DNA of 62,662 bases from Deltaproteobacteria bacterium. Its GTDB lineage: Bacteria; Myxococcota; JACRCW01. This document shows positions 24,255 to 33,317 of the stretch, in pieces (within the stretch, counting starts at the first letter, position 1; every line of letters begins with the position of its first letter). A program made the position numbers and the translations under genes. Where the stretch lies: the NCBI GenBank assembly GCA_016218805.1, contig JACRCW010000164.1, positions 1-62,662 on the forward strand, read 5' to 3'. The notes beneath the pieces are model-generated. The model saw only the letters and a list, made by a program, of their open reading frames with translations. It was not told the origin of the DNA and made no database searches.

Positions 24255-25721
24255 ATGACAGAGACCCCGGCCCCCCAGCAAGAGCCCCCGGAAACGTCGC
24301 CACCGCCCGGCAGCCGCCCGCGCGTGCTCATTGTGGACGCCTCCGAACTGGGCGGCCTGCTGCAGGCGCTGCTGACCCGGAACGACATTGACGCGGTGCT
24401 GGTGCGCACCGGCGCCGCCGCCCTGGACGCCATCCTGGGCGCGCCGCCCATGCTGGCCATTGTGGACCTGGATCTCCCGGACGCCTCCGGCGTGGACCTG
24501 GTCCACATCCTGCGGCAGCCGCCGGAGAACGTGCCGGTGGTGTTCCTGTGCAGCACCGCCAAGGAGGCGCTGCCGGAGAACACGCAGCGCGGCGTGGAAC
24601 TGGCCCAGGGGTTCTTCCAGAAGCCGCTGCACGCCCGGCAGCTGCTGCAGCACGTGTCCCGCCTGCTGGGTATTGCCCAGTTCCCCTCCTACACACCGCC
24701 CTCCGGCGTGCCCATCCCCACTGAAGAACACGGCAGCACCGTGCTGCCCACCGCACCGGCGCCCGGCACCGCCCCGCTGCCGGAATCTGACTTTGAGCTG
24801 GACGTCACAGATGCCCTGGTGGAGGAAGAAGAGGCGCCGGAGTCACCCCCCGCGCAGACGGCCGCCGCGGCTGATGCGGCGCCACCGCCGGAGCACGACC
24901 CCACCGACCTGATGGCGATGTGGATGCGCAAGCGCGAGGACCAGCGCACCGGGCCCGCGGCCACCGCGCCCGCCGCGGCGCCGCCGCCCACGTCGGGGTC
25001 GCTGGATGAGCGGCCGCTGCACGGCCTGCTGGATGCGTTCTACAGCGCCTCAGAGAGCGGCACCCTGCTGCTCCGGCGCGGCCCGGTGATCCGCAAGCTG
25101 GGCGTGGCCCGCGGCCAGGTGGCGCTGGCAACCAGCAACGTGGCGGCCGAACAACCGGACGCCGTGGTGGCCCACCTGGGCCTGGTGACCCCCACGCTCC
25201 TGGAAGCGGCGCGCCAGCAACTGCCCCGCGGCAAGGCCCTGGTGCCGCACCTGGTGGCCGCGGGACTGCTCACGCGTGAGCAGGCTGTGAAAGTGCTGGA
25301 GGAACAGCGCACGCGCGTGGTGCGCGCGTGCTTCCTCATGAAGGGCGCCGCGTATGAACTGCAGTTCGGCGCCACGCCGCCCTCACCGCTGACACCGCTG
25401 TTCATGGGCACCGCCATCCTGCGCGGCCTGGGGTCCTCCATGACGCTGGTGGAACTGCGGCGCGAAATCCCCGCCACCCAGGTGCTGGCCCCCCGCGGCG
25501 ATGGGCCCTACCCGCTGGAACGGCTGGACCTCTCCGGCGCCGAGGCGCACCTGGTCATTGCCTGCGACGGGACCAAGACGGTGGCGGACCTGGAAGCCCT
25601 GTCCGACCTGAGCGAACTGCAGGTGCTGGGACTGCTGCGCGGCCTGCTGGCGCTGAAACTGGTCCGGCTGCAAGCCGCCGCGCCCGCAACCCGCGCCAAC
25701 AAAGGGTTCACGTTCTTCTGA
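24255..25721 (+). CDS. Response regulator with DUF4388 domain
   Basis: A 488-residue protein: receiver domain at about 22-140 with phosphoacceptor Asp71 (VDLDLPD), Ser100/Thr101 and Lys123 (QKP); a low-complexity Pro/Ala linker; and a DUF4388 (PATAN-type) domain from about residue 255 (DERPLHGLLDAFYSASESGTLLLRRG). DUF4388 proteins in myxobacteria are linked to chemosensory and motility regulation; there is no DNA-binding domain. It could bind a protein partner and act as a scaffold. Start ATG 24255. The receiver has VDAS in place of the usual double Asp pocket, so Mg2+ binding may be weaker. Confidence 0.85.
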   Translation: MTETPAPQQEPPETSPPPGSRPRVLIVDASELGGLLQALLTRNDIDAVLVRTGAAALDAILGAPPMLAIVDLDLPDASGVDLVHILRQPPENVPVVFLCSTAKEALPENTQRGVELAQGFFQKPLHARQLLQHVSRLLGIAQFPSYTPPSGVPIPTEEHGSTVLPTAPAPGTAPLPESDFELDVTDALVEEEEAPESPPAQTAAAADAAPPPEHDPTDLMAMWMRKREDQRTGPAATAPAAAPPPTSGSLDERPLHGLLDAFYSASESGTLLLRRGPVIRKLGVARGQVALATSNVAAEQPDAVVAHLGLVTPTLLEAARQQLPRGKALVPHLVAAGLLTREQAVKVLEEQRTRVVRACFLMKGAAYELQFGATPPSPLTPLFMGTAILRGLGSSMTLVELRREIPATQVLAPRGDGPYPLERLDLSGAEAHLVIACDGTKTVADLEALSDLSELQVLGLLRGLLALKLVRLQAAAPATRANKGFTFF

Positions 25722-26137
25722 CCCCGGCCACGGCGGTCGCCAATGGGCCACCACTCGCCCCGGCGTGGCGGCGGGCCGCGGCGTCGCGGCGAGGAAACTC
25801 GCCACCCGCTGGAAACCACCGGACGGGCAACGCGTGATGAGCAAGCGCCTGCCGCGCCGGGCGTCAACAGCGGGATGCCCGCCGCGCGTCCTGGGGAACC
25901 CGCGGGGTTCGCTGGCTCGGGGCTTGGAAGGGGGGGCCACGCCAAACCCGCCCGCACGGAGGCGCATGTTCGTCGACGTGTCGAATGTCCGGGTCGTGGC
26001 TGCGCGCGCGCGCACGGGACGAGCACCCCTCGTTGTGGCCGAAGTGTCTCATTAAGTGAGACACTTTCGGCTGATGACAGGCGTGGCACGCCCGCGCGCT
26101 CGCCGGGCGAATCAAGGGCGGCGGACCGGAGACAAAC
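25722..26137. other. Gene-free gap, TCG-rich, with a strong hairpin
   Basis: No frame here has a convincing start, ribosome site or protein pattern. The only reading frame of note (25765-26055) has an implausible Arg-rich composition. The stretch around 25970-26010 contains several TCG and CGA trinucleotides, unlike the neighbouring native genes, so it could be a relic of foreign DNA. The hairpin at 26038-26071 is the notable element. Confidence 0.5.
26038..26071. repeat. Inverted repeat with TGTCTCA/TGAGACA core
   Basis: Arms 26038-26051 and 26057-26071 around a 5-base loop TTAAG form a nearly perfect hairpin; the core GTGTCTCA pairs exactly with TGAGACAC, with one bulged A near the base. 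There is no U-run, so it is not a typical terminator. The palindrome TGTCTCA-N5-TGAGACA could be a protein-binding site of an enhancer-binding-protein type, or the end of a small mobile element. Confidence 0.55.
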
Positions 26138-27385
26138 TCACCAATCCGCGGGCGCCCCACCCGGCGGCGACTCCTGCACCCTGTCCAGCCCCTCCACCAG
26201 GACCGACCCCGCCTGCACCTGCAGCACGGCCGGCACCCACACCTCCGCCACCCGTGGGTCCACCACCCGCGGGCCCCAGGACCCCAGCACCGCGCCCGCT
26301 TGCAGCAGCTGCACCACCGCCCGGACCGGCCCTTCAGGAGCGGGGATGGACAGGACCACCACCCCCCACGTGCCGTCGCTGAGGTTGTCCACCAGCACCG
26401 CCTCCGGCCCCGGCGCACGCCGGTCACCCGTCGGCACGCTGCAACCCGCGGTGTCCGCACCCGCGCGGCACGCCCCCACGCTGTACCGCCCTCCCGGCGG
26501 CACCAGCACCAAGTCCAGGTCAGCGTCCACCCCCTCCCAGGACAGGTGCACGCTCAGCGGCGTGGACGCTCCCTCCGCGTCCACAATGCGCGAACACTCC
26601 CGCGCCCCCGAAACCCCGGTCACCCGCACCCCCGCGCGGTTGCGGCCGGGCGCCAGCGGAACCAGGCGCGTGGTGAACGCGCCGCCCGCACCCGTCACCA
26701 GCGGCAGTTCCAACCGCGCCCCGGACTCGGTGATGGAGAACAGCAGCGGGGTGGTGACCGCGCCGGTGACGCTTCCGGACAACGTCACCCCCAGCGCATA
26801 CGGTTCCAGCGCGCTGGACGGCGGTGGCGAATCCAGCACAATCCTCCCGCAGTCCGCGCACGCCACCGCGGAGCCGTAGTGGCGCTCCGCCACCGCCTCC
26901 CGCGTGGCCGCGCTGGCCCGCACCTCCAGCGTCCCGCCGCCCTCCCCCGCCACCACGCCCTCAAACCGGAACGGCGCCGCGCGCAACGCCCCCTCAGACA
27001 GCAGTTGCTGGGTCTGCGGCTCCACCGGCGTGCAGCCCAGGCCGTCCACGCCACCCAGTTGCACCGTGACGGGGTCGCCCCCCACGGTCACCGTGCCCGC
27101 TACGGCCAGCACTTCGCCGGGGGCAAAGGTGCGGCCGTCCTGGGGCTCCGTGATGTCCACCACCAGGTTCCCCTCCGCCGTCACGCACCGCCCGCGCGAC
27201 CCGCAGATGCGCCCCGCACCGCACTGGCTGCTCACCACGCACTCCTGCACGCAGGTGCCGCGCGCACCCGTGCCCGGCGCATCACAGAACGCCGGCGGCG
27301 GGCACTGGGAGTCGCTGGTGCACGGGATGAGGTGACAGCCGCCCAGCGTCACACCCGCCAGCAGCACCGCCGCGCGGCTCAGCAT
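26138..27385 (-). CDS. Cys-rich lipoprotein
   Basis: A 415-residue lipoprotein with lipobox VTLGGC (Cys17). The N-terminal 70 residues contain many cysteines (CTSDSQCPPPAFC; CVQECVVSSQC; ICGSRGRC), reminiscent of small disulfide-rich modules common in myxobacterial surface lipoproteins. Beta-sandwich-type repeats follow (ITEPQDGRTFAPGEVLAVAGTVTV), and a domain near residue 280-360 (VHLSWEGVDADLDLVLVPPGG, similar to DUF2135/Ig-like pattern). The ATG at 27385 overlaps the stop of the upstream lipoprotein gene by 7 bases. Surface location and role are unknown. Confidence 0.78.
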   Translation of the reverse strand: MLSRAAVLLAGVTLGGCHLIPCTSDSQCPPPAFCDAPGTGARGTCVQECVVSSQCGAGRICGSRGRCVTAEGNLVVDITEPQDGRTFAPGEVLAVAGTVTVGGDPVTVQLGGVDGLGCTPVEPQTQQLLSEGALRAAPFRFEGVVAGEGGGTLEVRASAATREAVAERHYGSAVACADCGRIVLDSPPPSSALEPYALGVTLSGSVTGAVTTPLLFSITESGARLELPLVTGAGGAFTTRLVPLAPGRNRAGVRVTGVSGARECSRIVDAEGASTPLSVHLSWEGVDADLDLVLVPPGGRYSVGACRAGADTAGCSVPTGDRRAPGPEAVLVDNLSDGTWGVVVLSIPAPEGPVRAVVQLLQAGAVLGSWGPRVVDPRVAEVWVPAVLQVQAGSVLVEGLDRVQESPPGGAPADW

Positions 27386-30240
27386 TGGACCTGGTAGGAG
27401 ACCACCACGCGCGCGCCCGGGGACGGCTGCGCCGCGGCCTCAAAGATCACCGTGTTGCTTGCCGGGTCGTAACGCCACCCCGCCCTAACCGGCGTGCCAT
27501 TGACGGTGACGGTCACCGTGCCGGCGTTGGGCTGCCCGGCCAGGCGGAAACGGTTGGAGGACAGCAGCGCGGCCTCGCCCACCTGACGGAGCTTGGTGGC
27601 CCAATCCGGATCGCAGATGGATGCGCTGACGCCCCCCGTCGCCTGGACCGCCGCCTCATACCGCACGGCGGGATAGCCGGTGTCACAGCCCGTGGCTTGG
27701 CCGGTGATGGCGTTGATGATCACCGGCGCGCCCGAGGCCGCTTTCAGCCCGGTGAAGAAGTCCACGTACGCGGACACCGGCAGCGGGGAACCGTCCTCTT
27801 CGTCAGACACCACAATGATGGCCAGGCCCGCGCGGTCCCGCAGGAAGCCGCGGTTGTGGCCCACCACCAGGGGCGGACTCAGCGCCAGACGCGCCGCCTC
27901 CAGGCCCTGCTCGTCGCCACTGCCGTACACCCCCACCAGCGCGCGCTGGGTGAACGCACCCACCGGGTCCCCCGACGCGCGCGTGATGATGGCCGGGGCG
28001 CCCACCAGCGCGCCCTGCTCCCCGTCCGGTGAGACATCCGTGGTGGTCAGCCCCAGCTGGTAGTCCACCACCGTGCGGAAATCCGCCACCTGGATGAACC
28101 GGGACATGTTGGCGGACAGGTTTTCCTGGTTGTCCTGCATGCTCCCGGAGTTGTCCACGACGAACAACACGTCCATGGACGTGGTGGCCGCGGCCACAAA
28201 CTCCTCGGTCTGCTCGGTGGTGCGCGGCATGCCTTCGCCGCGCAGGCCGACCACCAGGTCCATGGGCTCTGGAATGGTGGCGGGGATGTGCAGCTCTCCG
28301 GTGTACACGCCCTCCACACCGGGGGCGAACGTCAGGGACACCATGCGCGCCGCGCCGGGAAGCAGCCTGGCGGGGAAGCCTGAGGTGTCCACGGAAAACG
28401 GGAGGCCGGGGAGGACCTGCGGGAGCTGCACGTCCACCACTTCCGCGCCGTCCGCAATGAGCGTGACGTTGCGGGTGGACGTGCCGCACCCCACCGGCAC
28501 GCGGCCAAAGTCCACAAACGGCGGATTGGCCGACACGCCGCCCGCCGTACCGCGCCCCCGGAGGGAGACCAGCACCGCCGGCGCACCGGCCACACCCACC
28601 TGCACCACGCCCCGGAGAACGCCCCGCTGCTGCGGTGCAAACACCACCTCCACGCGGTGCGCGCCGCCGGGCTGCACCGTGGTCCCGGTCCCCAGCGACG
28701 AGAACGACGGGCTGCTCACGTAGCCGGGGGCGGGCACCGGCGGCGCCAGCACGCACGGTCCCGTGCCGTCATTGCGGACCATGAACGCCAGCCGTGACTG
28801 CTGGGCCAGCCGTACTGCGCCAAAGTTCAGTTCGGTCACGGCGGTGGCGGCGCGGCACGCGCGGTCCACCCGCGTGGCCTCCATGGGAACCGTGATGACG
28901 GCGTCCCCCGGTGAAGTGGTGCCCAGCACCAGCTGGCTTGCGTAGGTCCCCGTGGGCGCGGCGGCAAATTGCACGGACAGCAGGATGGACTGGCTGGGCC
29001 CCAGCAGGTGCGGCAACGGCGGCTGTCCCTCCAAGACAAACGCGCCGTCCGGCGGCTGCAGCGAGACGATGTCCGCCGCCTGGTCACCGCGGTTGAGGAC
29101 CAGCACGTCCCGGACGTGGGCGTGGTCGTCATACACGTTGCCGAACTGCAGCACGCCCGGCAGCGCCACGACGTCCGCGCCGGTGGTGGCGCCGGTGAGC
29201 ACCAGCGTGGCCTCCGGGGTGCGCGGGTCATTGGACAGCACGGAAACCCGCGCGTCCGAGCGCCCCAGCGCGCCGGCCGAGTAGCGGAAGTCCAGCAGGC
29301 TGCTCTCCTCCGGGGCCAGCGTGAACGGCACGGCGGTGAGCACCAGGAACGATGCCGCCCCGGTGCCGCCCAGCTCCGCCGCGTCCACGGTCAGCGGCGC
29401 ACTGCCGCGGTTGGTCACGGTGACGGACTGGTCCGCGGTGCCACCCTCCGGCAGGCGCCCAAAGTCCACGTAGATGGGCGCAATGTCCAGCCGCGGGGCG
29501 CGCAGGGCCCCGGTGAGCGGCACCGCCACGCCGCACCCGTTCCCGCAGCTGTCCACGCGCAGCGTCCCCGTGGAGACGCCGCCCTGCGTGGGTGCAAAGA
29601 GCACCGTGACGGCCAGCCGCGCGCCCCCGGAGACCTGCAGGTCGTACGCGCCGCCCAGCGGCCCGCCCACCACCGAATAGGCCAGCGTGGCGTCGTCCAC
29701 CAGGACCAGCTGCACCGGCACCATGGTGGCGGTGGTGTTGACCAGCGTGAGCACCAGGGAGCGGGACATCCCGGGGAGAAGTTCGCCAAAGTCCAGCGCG
29801 GCCGGCTCCGCCCGCACAGCGGGCGGCAGCCCCACGCCGGTGAGCGCCACGCGCAGCGGCCCCTGGTCGGTGGCGTTGGTGTCAATGACCAGCGTGGCGG
29901 ACTGCGGTCCCTCCACGCGGGGCCGCAGGGTGACCTCCACCGTGGCCGAGGAACGCGGGATGACCGAGTCAGCCGACGAACTGGCTGAGAACGCGTCCGC
30001 CTGGTCACCCTCCATGGTGAAGCCGCGGATCACCAGCGTGTCCGTGCCGTCATTGGCCAGGAACAGCAGTTCAGACGCCGGCAGCCCCACCGCCACCGCG
30101 CCCAGGTCCAGCGCGGCGTCCACCTTCCCGTGCGGGCGCGCTTCGCCGACGTTCTCGCCCTCGCAGTTGCAGGCGGGCGCCAGCGCCGCCACGCACACCA
30201 GCCACCACGCCGCCCGGCTCTGCCCCCTACGCGTCAGCAT
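27379..30240 (-). CDS. Choice-of-anchor-D lipoprotein with C-terminal VWA domain
   Basis: A 953-residue lipoprotein: lipobox ALAPAC near residue 24, then five or more ASPM-SPD-2-Hydin/choice-of-anchor-D type repeats of about 100-110 residues (each with LDFG or VDFG and LxFxP-type motifs, for example LDFGELLPGM, VDFGRLPEGG, LQFGNVYDDH, LNFGAVRLAQ, VDFGRVPVGC). From about residue 690 a VWA domain with MIDAS DNSGS (697-701), followed by an SDEEDG loop, as in VWA adhesins. ATG 30240 has a GGGAG ribosome site. It overlaps the downstream lipoprotein start by 7 bases. It is probably surface-exposed and adhesive; the partner is unknown. Confidence 0.88.
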   Translation of the reverse strand: MLTRRGQSRAAWWLVCVAALAPACNCEGENVGEARPHGKVDAALDLGAVAVGLPASELLFLANDGTDTLVIRGFTMEGDQADAFSASSSADSVIPRSSATVEVTLRPRVEGPQSATLVIDTNATDQGPLRVALTGVGLPPAVRAEPAALDFGELLPGMSRSLVLTLVNTTATMVPVQLVLVDDATLAYSVVGGPLGGAYDLQVSGGARLAVTVLFAPTQGGVSTGTLRVDSCGNGCGVAVPLTGALRAPRLDIAPIYVDFGRLPEGGTADQSVTVTNRGSAPLTVDAAELGGTGAASFLVLTAVPFTLAPEESSLLDFRYSAGALGRSDARVSVLSNDPRTPEATLVLTGATTGADVVALPGVLQFGNVYDDHAHVRDVLVLNRGDQAADIVSLQPPDGAFVLEGQPPLPHLLGPSQSILLSVQFAAAPTGTYASQLVLGTTSPGDAVITVPMEATRVDRACRAATAVTELNFGAVRLAQQSRLAFMVRNDGTGPCVLAPPVPAPGYVSSPSFSSLGTGTTVQPGGAHRVEVVFAPQQRGVLRGVVQVGVAGAPAVLVSLRGRGTAGGVSANPPFVDFGRVPVGCGTSTRNVTLIADGAEVVDVQLPQVLPGLPFSVDTSGFPARLLPGAARMVSLTFAPGVEGVYTGELHIPATIPEPMDLVVGLRGEGMPRTTEQTEEFVAAATTSMDVLFVVDNSGSMQDNQENLSANMSRFIQVADFRTVVDYQLGLTTTDVSPDGEQGALVGAPAIITRASGDPVGAFTQRALVGVYGSGDEQGLEAARLALSPPLVVGHNRGFLRDRAGLAIIVVSDEEDGSPLPVSAYVDFFTGLKAASGAPVIINAITGQATGCDTGYPAVRYEAAVQATGGVSASICDPDWATKLRQVGEAALLSSNRFRLAGQPNAGTVTVTVNGTPVRAGWRYDPASNTVIFEAAAQPSPGARVVVSYQVQC

Positions 30241-30480
30241 GTGCGCTCCCGAAGCAACCAGCGTACCGGACGCCCTCCAGCGCCTCAAATGGCGACGGAA
30301 TTGGCCCCCGGCCGGCCCCTCCCCCGCGCCATTGGACGGGGCGCGCGACGGGCTCGCCTGCTCAAAAGGTGCAGTGCGAACGCACCGCGCTTTCCCATGC
30401 CATGTCGCCGCGCGACGCGTGGGGGCGTGAGGACGTGCCCACGTTTGACGCCCGACCCGCACGTGGATACGGGGTGCGCC

Positions 30481-31608
30481 ATGAGCGAACGTCTGGTGCG
30501 CGTCGTCATCGAGGGATTCAAATCCATCCGTGCGGCCGACTTGGAACTGCGCGCGCTCAACGTGCTTATCGGGGCCAACGGTGCCGGGAAGTCAAACCTG
30601 CTCGGCGCATTCAAGCTGCTCAACGCTCTGACGGCCAACCGGCTCGCCGCGCATGTTGCCGAATCCGGCGGCGCGGCCAACGTGCTCCGCTTCGGCCCGA
30701 AGGTGACACCGCAGATCCTCCTGGGCCTCGACTTCGAGTCGGACATGGGACGCAACTCCTACGAGGCACGCCTTTCCTGGGTGGCGCCCGACCGGTTCAT
30801 CTTTGCCGACGAGCGCGTCCGGTTCCTTCGCACCGGCCACGCGCTAGCCGCGGATGAATCGCTCGGGGGCGGACACGCGGAGTCGCGCCTGTACGCGGAG
30901 GACCTCGGCCCGAAGGCGCGGGGAGTGGCGAGCTTCGTCCGCTATCGGATGCAACGCTGGCGCGCGTACCACTTCCACGACACCTCGGCGGAGTCCCCGA
31001 TGAAGCGCGCGGCGGAACTGGTTGATGACCGGTTCCTGCGCGGTGACGGGGGGAACATTGCCGCGTTTGTCCGCATGCTGAAGCTGGCCCATCCCGCGCA
31101 CTATTCCCGCGTGCGCGCCGCGGTGCAGCGCGCCTTTCCCGCGTTTGATGATTTTGTGGCCGAGCCATCGCGCAGCGGACCGGGATCCATCCTGTTGACT
31201 TGGCGCGAGCTGGGCCAGCCCCACGAGTTGGGGCCGCACCAACTCTCGGACGGAACGCTGCGGTTCATCTGTCTGGCGGCGCTCCTGCTCCAACCGTGGG
31301 ACCACGAGAATGCTCCGTCGTGCATCACCATTGACGAACCGGAACTTGGCTTGCACCCGGCCGCGATTGGCCTGCTGGCTGAGTTGGTCCGGGACGCGGC
31401 CCGACAGGTGCAGGTTGTCGTGTCCACGCAATCGCCCGGTTTGATCTCCGCCTTGGATGATCCGGAAGCGGTCGTCGTGGTGGACCGCGACCCGGGGACG
31501 CGGGAGTCCACCTTCGCGCGGCAGAGCCGCCCCCGGCTCGACGCGTGGCTGGCCGAGTACACGCTTGGGGAGGCGTGGGAAAAGGGCGTGTTGGGGGGCC
31601 GCCCGTGA
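30481..31608 (+). CDS. AAA-family (AAA_21/RecF-like) ATPase of a two-gene module
   Basis: A 375-residue ABC-type/RecF-like ATPase: Walker A GANGAGKSN near residue 32, a signature region LGPHQLSDGTLR around 260, Walker B CITIDEPELGLHP, and a D/H-loop region STQSPGLIS. This pattern is that of the AAA_21 (COG4637-type) ATPases. Its stop overlaps the start of the DUF4276 gene (GTGA at 31605-31608). Pairing of such an ATPase with a DUF4276 or other Toprim-like partner occurs in several anti-phage systems (PARIS AriA-AriB is a comparable design). The gene is richer in TCG than the neighbours, suggesting acquisition. ATG 30481 is the start. Confidence 0.85.
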   Translation: MSERLVRVVIEGFKSIRAADLELRALNVLIGANGAGKSNLLGAFKLLNALTANRLAAHVAESGGAANVLRFGPKVTPQILLGLDFESDMGRNSYEARLSWVAPDRFIFADERVRFLRTGHALAADESLGGGHAESRLYAEDLGPKARGVASFVRYRMQRWRAYHFHDTSAESPMKRAAELVDDRFLRGDGGNIAAFVRMLKLAHPAHYSRVRAAVQRAFPAFDDFVAEPSRSGPGSILLTWRELGQPHELGPHQLSDGTLRFICLAALLLQPWDHENAPSCITIDEPELGLHPAAIGLLAELVRDAARQVQVVVSTQSPGLISALDDPEAVVVVDRDPGTRESTFARQSRPRLDAWLAEYTLGEAWEKGVLGGRP

Positions 31609-32270
31609 GGCGCGTCCTGCTGTTGGTGGAGGGGCAAACGGAGGAGGCGTTCGTCCGGCGGGTGTTGCAGCCGCACCTCTGGCCGCTGGCGGTGGACGCC
31701 CAGGCTACCATGGTGTTCACGTCGCGTGCGCAGGGGCGACGCGCGCACCGGGGCGGCGTGACGACCTACGAACGCATCCGCAAGGACGTGGACCTGCTGC
31801 TGCACAGCCGCCCGGATGCGGTGACCACGCTGTTTGATGTGTACGCCTTCCCCAAGGACATGCCGGGGTACCCGTACCCCTGGCCGGCCGGTACGGAGGC
31901 GCGGGTCGCCGGCCTCACCGCGGCGTTTGAGGCAGACGTGAACGACCGTCGCTTCTTTGCGGGTTTCATCGCGCACGAGTTTGAAGGGCTGCTGTTCACG
32001 GCCCCGGCGGCGCTGGCTGAAGCGGTGGAGACAGACACGCAGGCGCGCACCAGGTTGGCGGCGGCGCTCGCGGAAGTGCGCCGCGCCTTCCCGTCCCCGG
32101 AGGACATTGACGACGGCGCGGAGACGGCGCCGAGCAAACGGCTCCTCGCCCTATGCGCATGGAACAAGGTGCTCCACGGCCCAGAGGTGGCGGGCGCCAT
32201 CGGCCTGGCGGCCATTCGGCAAGCATGTCCCCTATTCAGCGCCTGGCTTGCCCGGCTGGAGAACGTGTGA
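31605..32270 (+). CDS. DUF4276 protein, putative effector of the AAA module
   Basis: A 221-residue protein with the DUF4276 pattern: VRRVLLLVEGQTEEAFVRRV at the N-terminus (the conserved Glu in a Toprim-like strand), then DVYAFPKDMPGYP and HEFEGLLF. GTG 31605 overlaps the ATPase stop. In PARIS the second component AriB is a Toprim nuclease (DUF4435); DUF4276 looks like a related fold, but this is inference and I cannot run a structural search. It would be the effector and the ATPase the sensor. Confidence 0.8.
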   Translation: MRRVLLLVEGQTEEAFVRRVLQPHLWPLAVDAQATMVFTSRAQGRRAHRGGVTTYERIRKDVDLLLHSRPDAVTTLFDVYAFPKDMPGYPYPWPAGTEARVAGLTAAFEADVNDRRFFAGFIAHEFEGLLFTAPAALAEAVETDTQARTRLAAALAEVRRAFPSPEDIDDGAETAPSKRLLALCAWNKVLHGPEVAGAIGLAAIRQACPLFSAWLARLENV

Positions 32271-32312
32271 GCCGGCGCGCCCCTTGCGCGCGCGGCCAAT
32301 CGTTGACGCGAA

Positions 32313-33317
32313 TCACTTCGCCGCTGCGTCGTCGAGGTCGCGTTCGCCGGGGGGGGGCAGGTGCATCATGCTCAAAAAGGGCAGCGCCAGGACCACCATG
32401 TGCAGCATCTGGAACAGGTGGGTCCAGATGGCGTACGCCGCACCGTCCCCCTTGCCCACGCCAAACACCGCCAGTGACACCTGGATGGCGTACTCAAAGT
32501 TCCCTACGTTGCCGGGCCCGGCCGGGATGGTGATGCCCACGACCAGACACGACAGCACGAAGTACGCGCCCAGCATGGGCAGTTCCAGGTCCATCCCCTG
32601 CGCCAGCACCCACATGCCAAACCCGTTGACGAGCCAATAGGCCACCGTCAGCCCCAGGTAGATGGCCACGTCCCCCACCGTGGGGAGGCTTTTCAGTCCC
32701 TCAATGAACGCGTTGAGCATGCCCAGCAGCTTCTCCGCCAGCCGGGTGGAGATGGGCGTGAGGACCGCGCTCCAGAAGCGGATGGACAGGTCCCGCCAGC
32801 GGTAGGCGGCAATGAACACGCCCAGCGCGCCGCCAAACACCAGCAGCGCCACGTACCCGCCCAGCGAAATGACCGCGGGCACATCCCGGTTGCCCACCCA
32901 CGCGAGGATGACGGCGAGGAAACCGGTCATCACCAACCCGTCCAGCACGCGCTCCAGCGCCACGGTGGCCAGGCCCACGCTCTTGCGGCCGTAGCCGCGC
33001 TGGGTGGCCAGGTAGGGGCGGATGAGTTCGCCCAGGCGGAACGGGAGCAGGAAGGTGCCCAGGAAGCTCACACAGCACATTCCAAACGCATCCCGGAACG
33101 GCATGCGCATCCCGGTGAGCGAATCCACCTGCCGCTTCCACCGCCACGTGCGCAGGACGTGGGTGACGGTCAGTTGCAGGAAGTACGCGGGATACACCCA
33201 CCAGGCCACGCCCTTGATGGCCGCGCCGGCCTCCTGCCAGTCCACGCCGCGCAGCGCCAGCCACAGCAGCACGCCACTGATGGCCAGCCCCACCACGAAC
33301 TGGATGGCGCGTTTCAT
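32313..33317 (-). CDS. Flippase-like lysylphosphatidylglycerol synthase TM protein
   Basis: A 334-residue polytopic membrane protein with about eight hydrophobic spans and the LPG_synthase_TM/flippase-like pattern (ISGVLLWLALRGVDW; FLGTFLLPFRLGELIRPYL; ERVLDGLVM; ITIPAGPGNVGNFEY). Such proteins (for example the membrane part of MprF) move lipids across the inner membrane. Its ATG overlaps the stop of the biotin carrier gene (ATGA at 33314-33317), so it is the last gene of the carboxylase operon, an unexpected partner. Substrate unknown. Confidence 0.88.
   Translation of the reverse strand: MKRAIQFVVGLAISGVLLWLALRGVDWQEAGAAIKGVAWWVYPAYFLQLTVTHVLRTWRWKRQVDSLTGMRMPFRDAFGMCCVSFLGTFLLPFRLGELIRPYLATQRGYGRKSVGLATVALERVLDGLVMTGFLAVILAWVGNRDVPAVISLGGYVALLVFGGALGVFIAAYRWRDLSIRFWSAVLTPISTRLAEKLLGMLNAFIEGLKSLPTVGDVAIYLGLTVAYWLVNGFGMWVLAQGMDLELPMLGAYFVLSCLVVGITIPAGPGNVGNFEYAIQVSLAVFGVGKGDGAAYAIWTHLFQMLHMVVLALPFLSMMHLPPPGERDLDDAAAK

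Noticed and set aside
25765..26055. A 96-residue frame in the gap
   Set aside because: Arg/Pro-rich composition, no ribosome site and no recognisable pattern.
26084..26098. TGGCACG motif after the hairpin as a second sigma-54 promoter
   Set aside because: The -12 part is absent (CGCGC instead of a GC at the right spacing).
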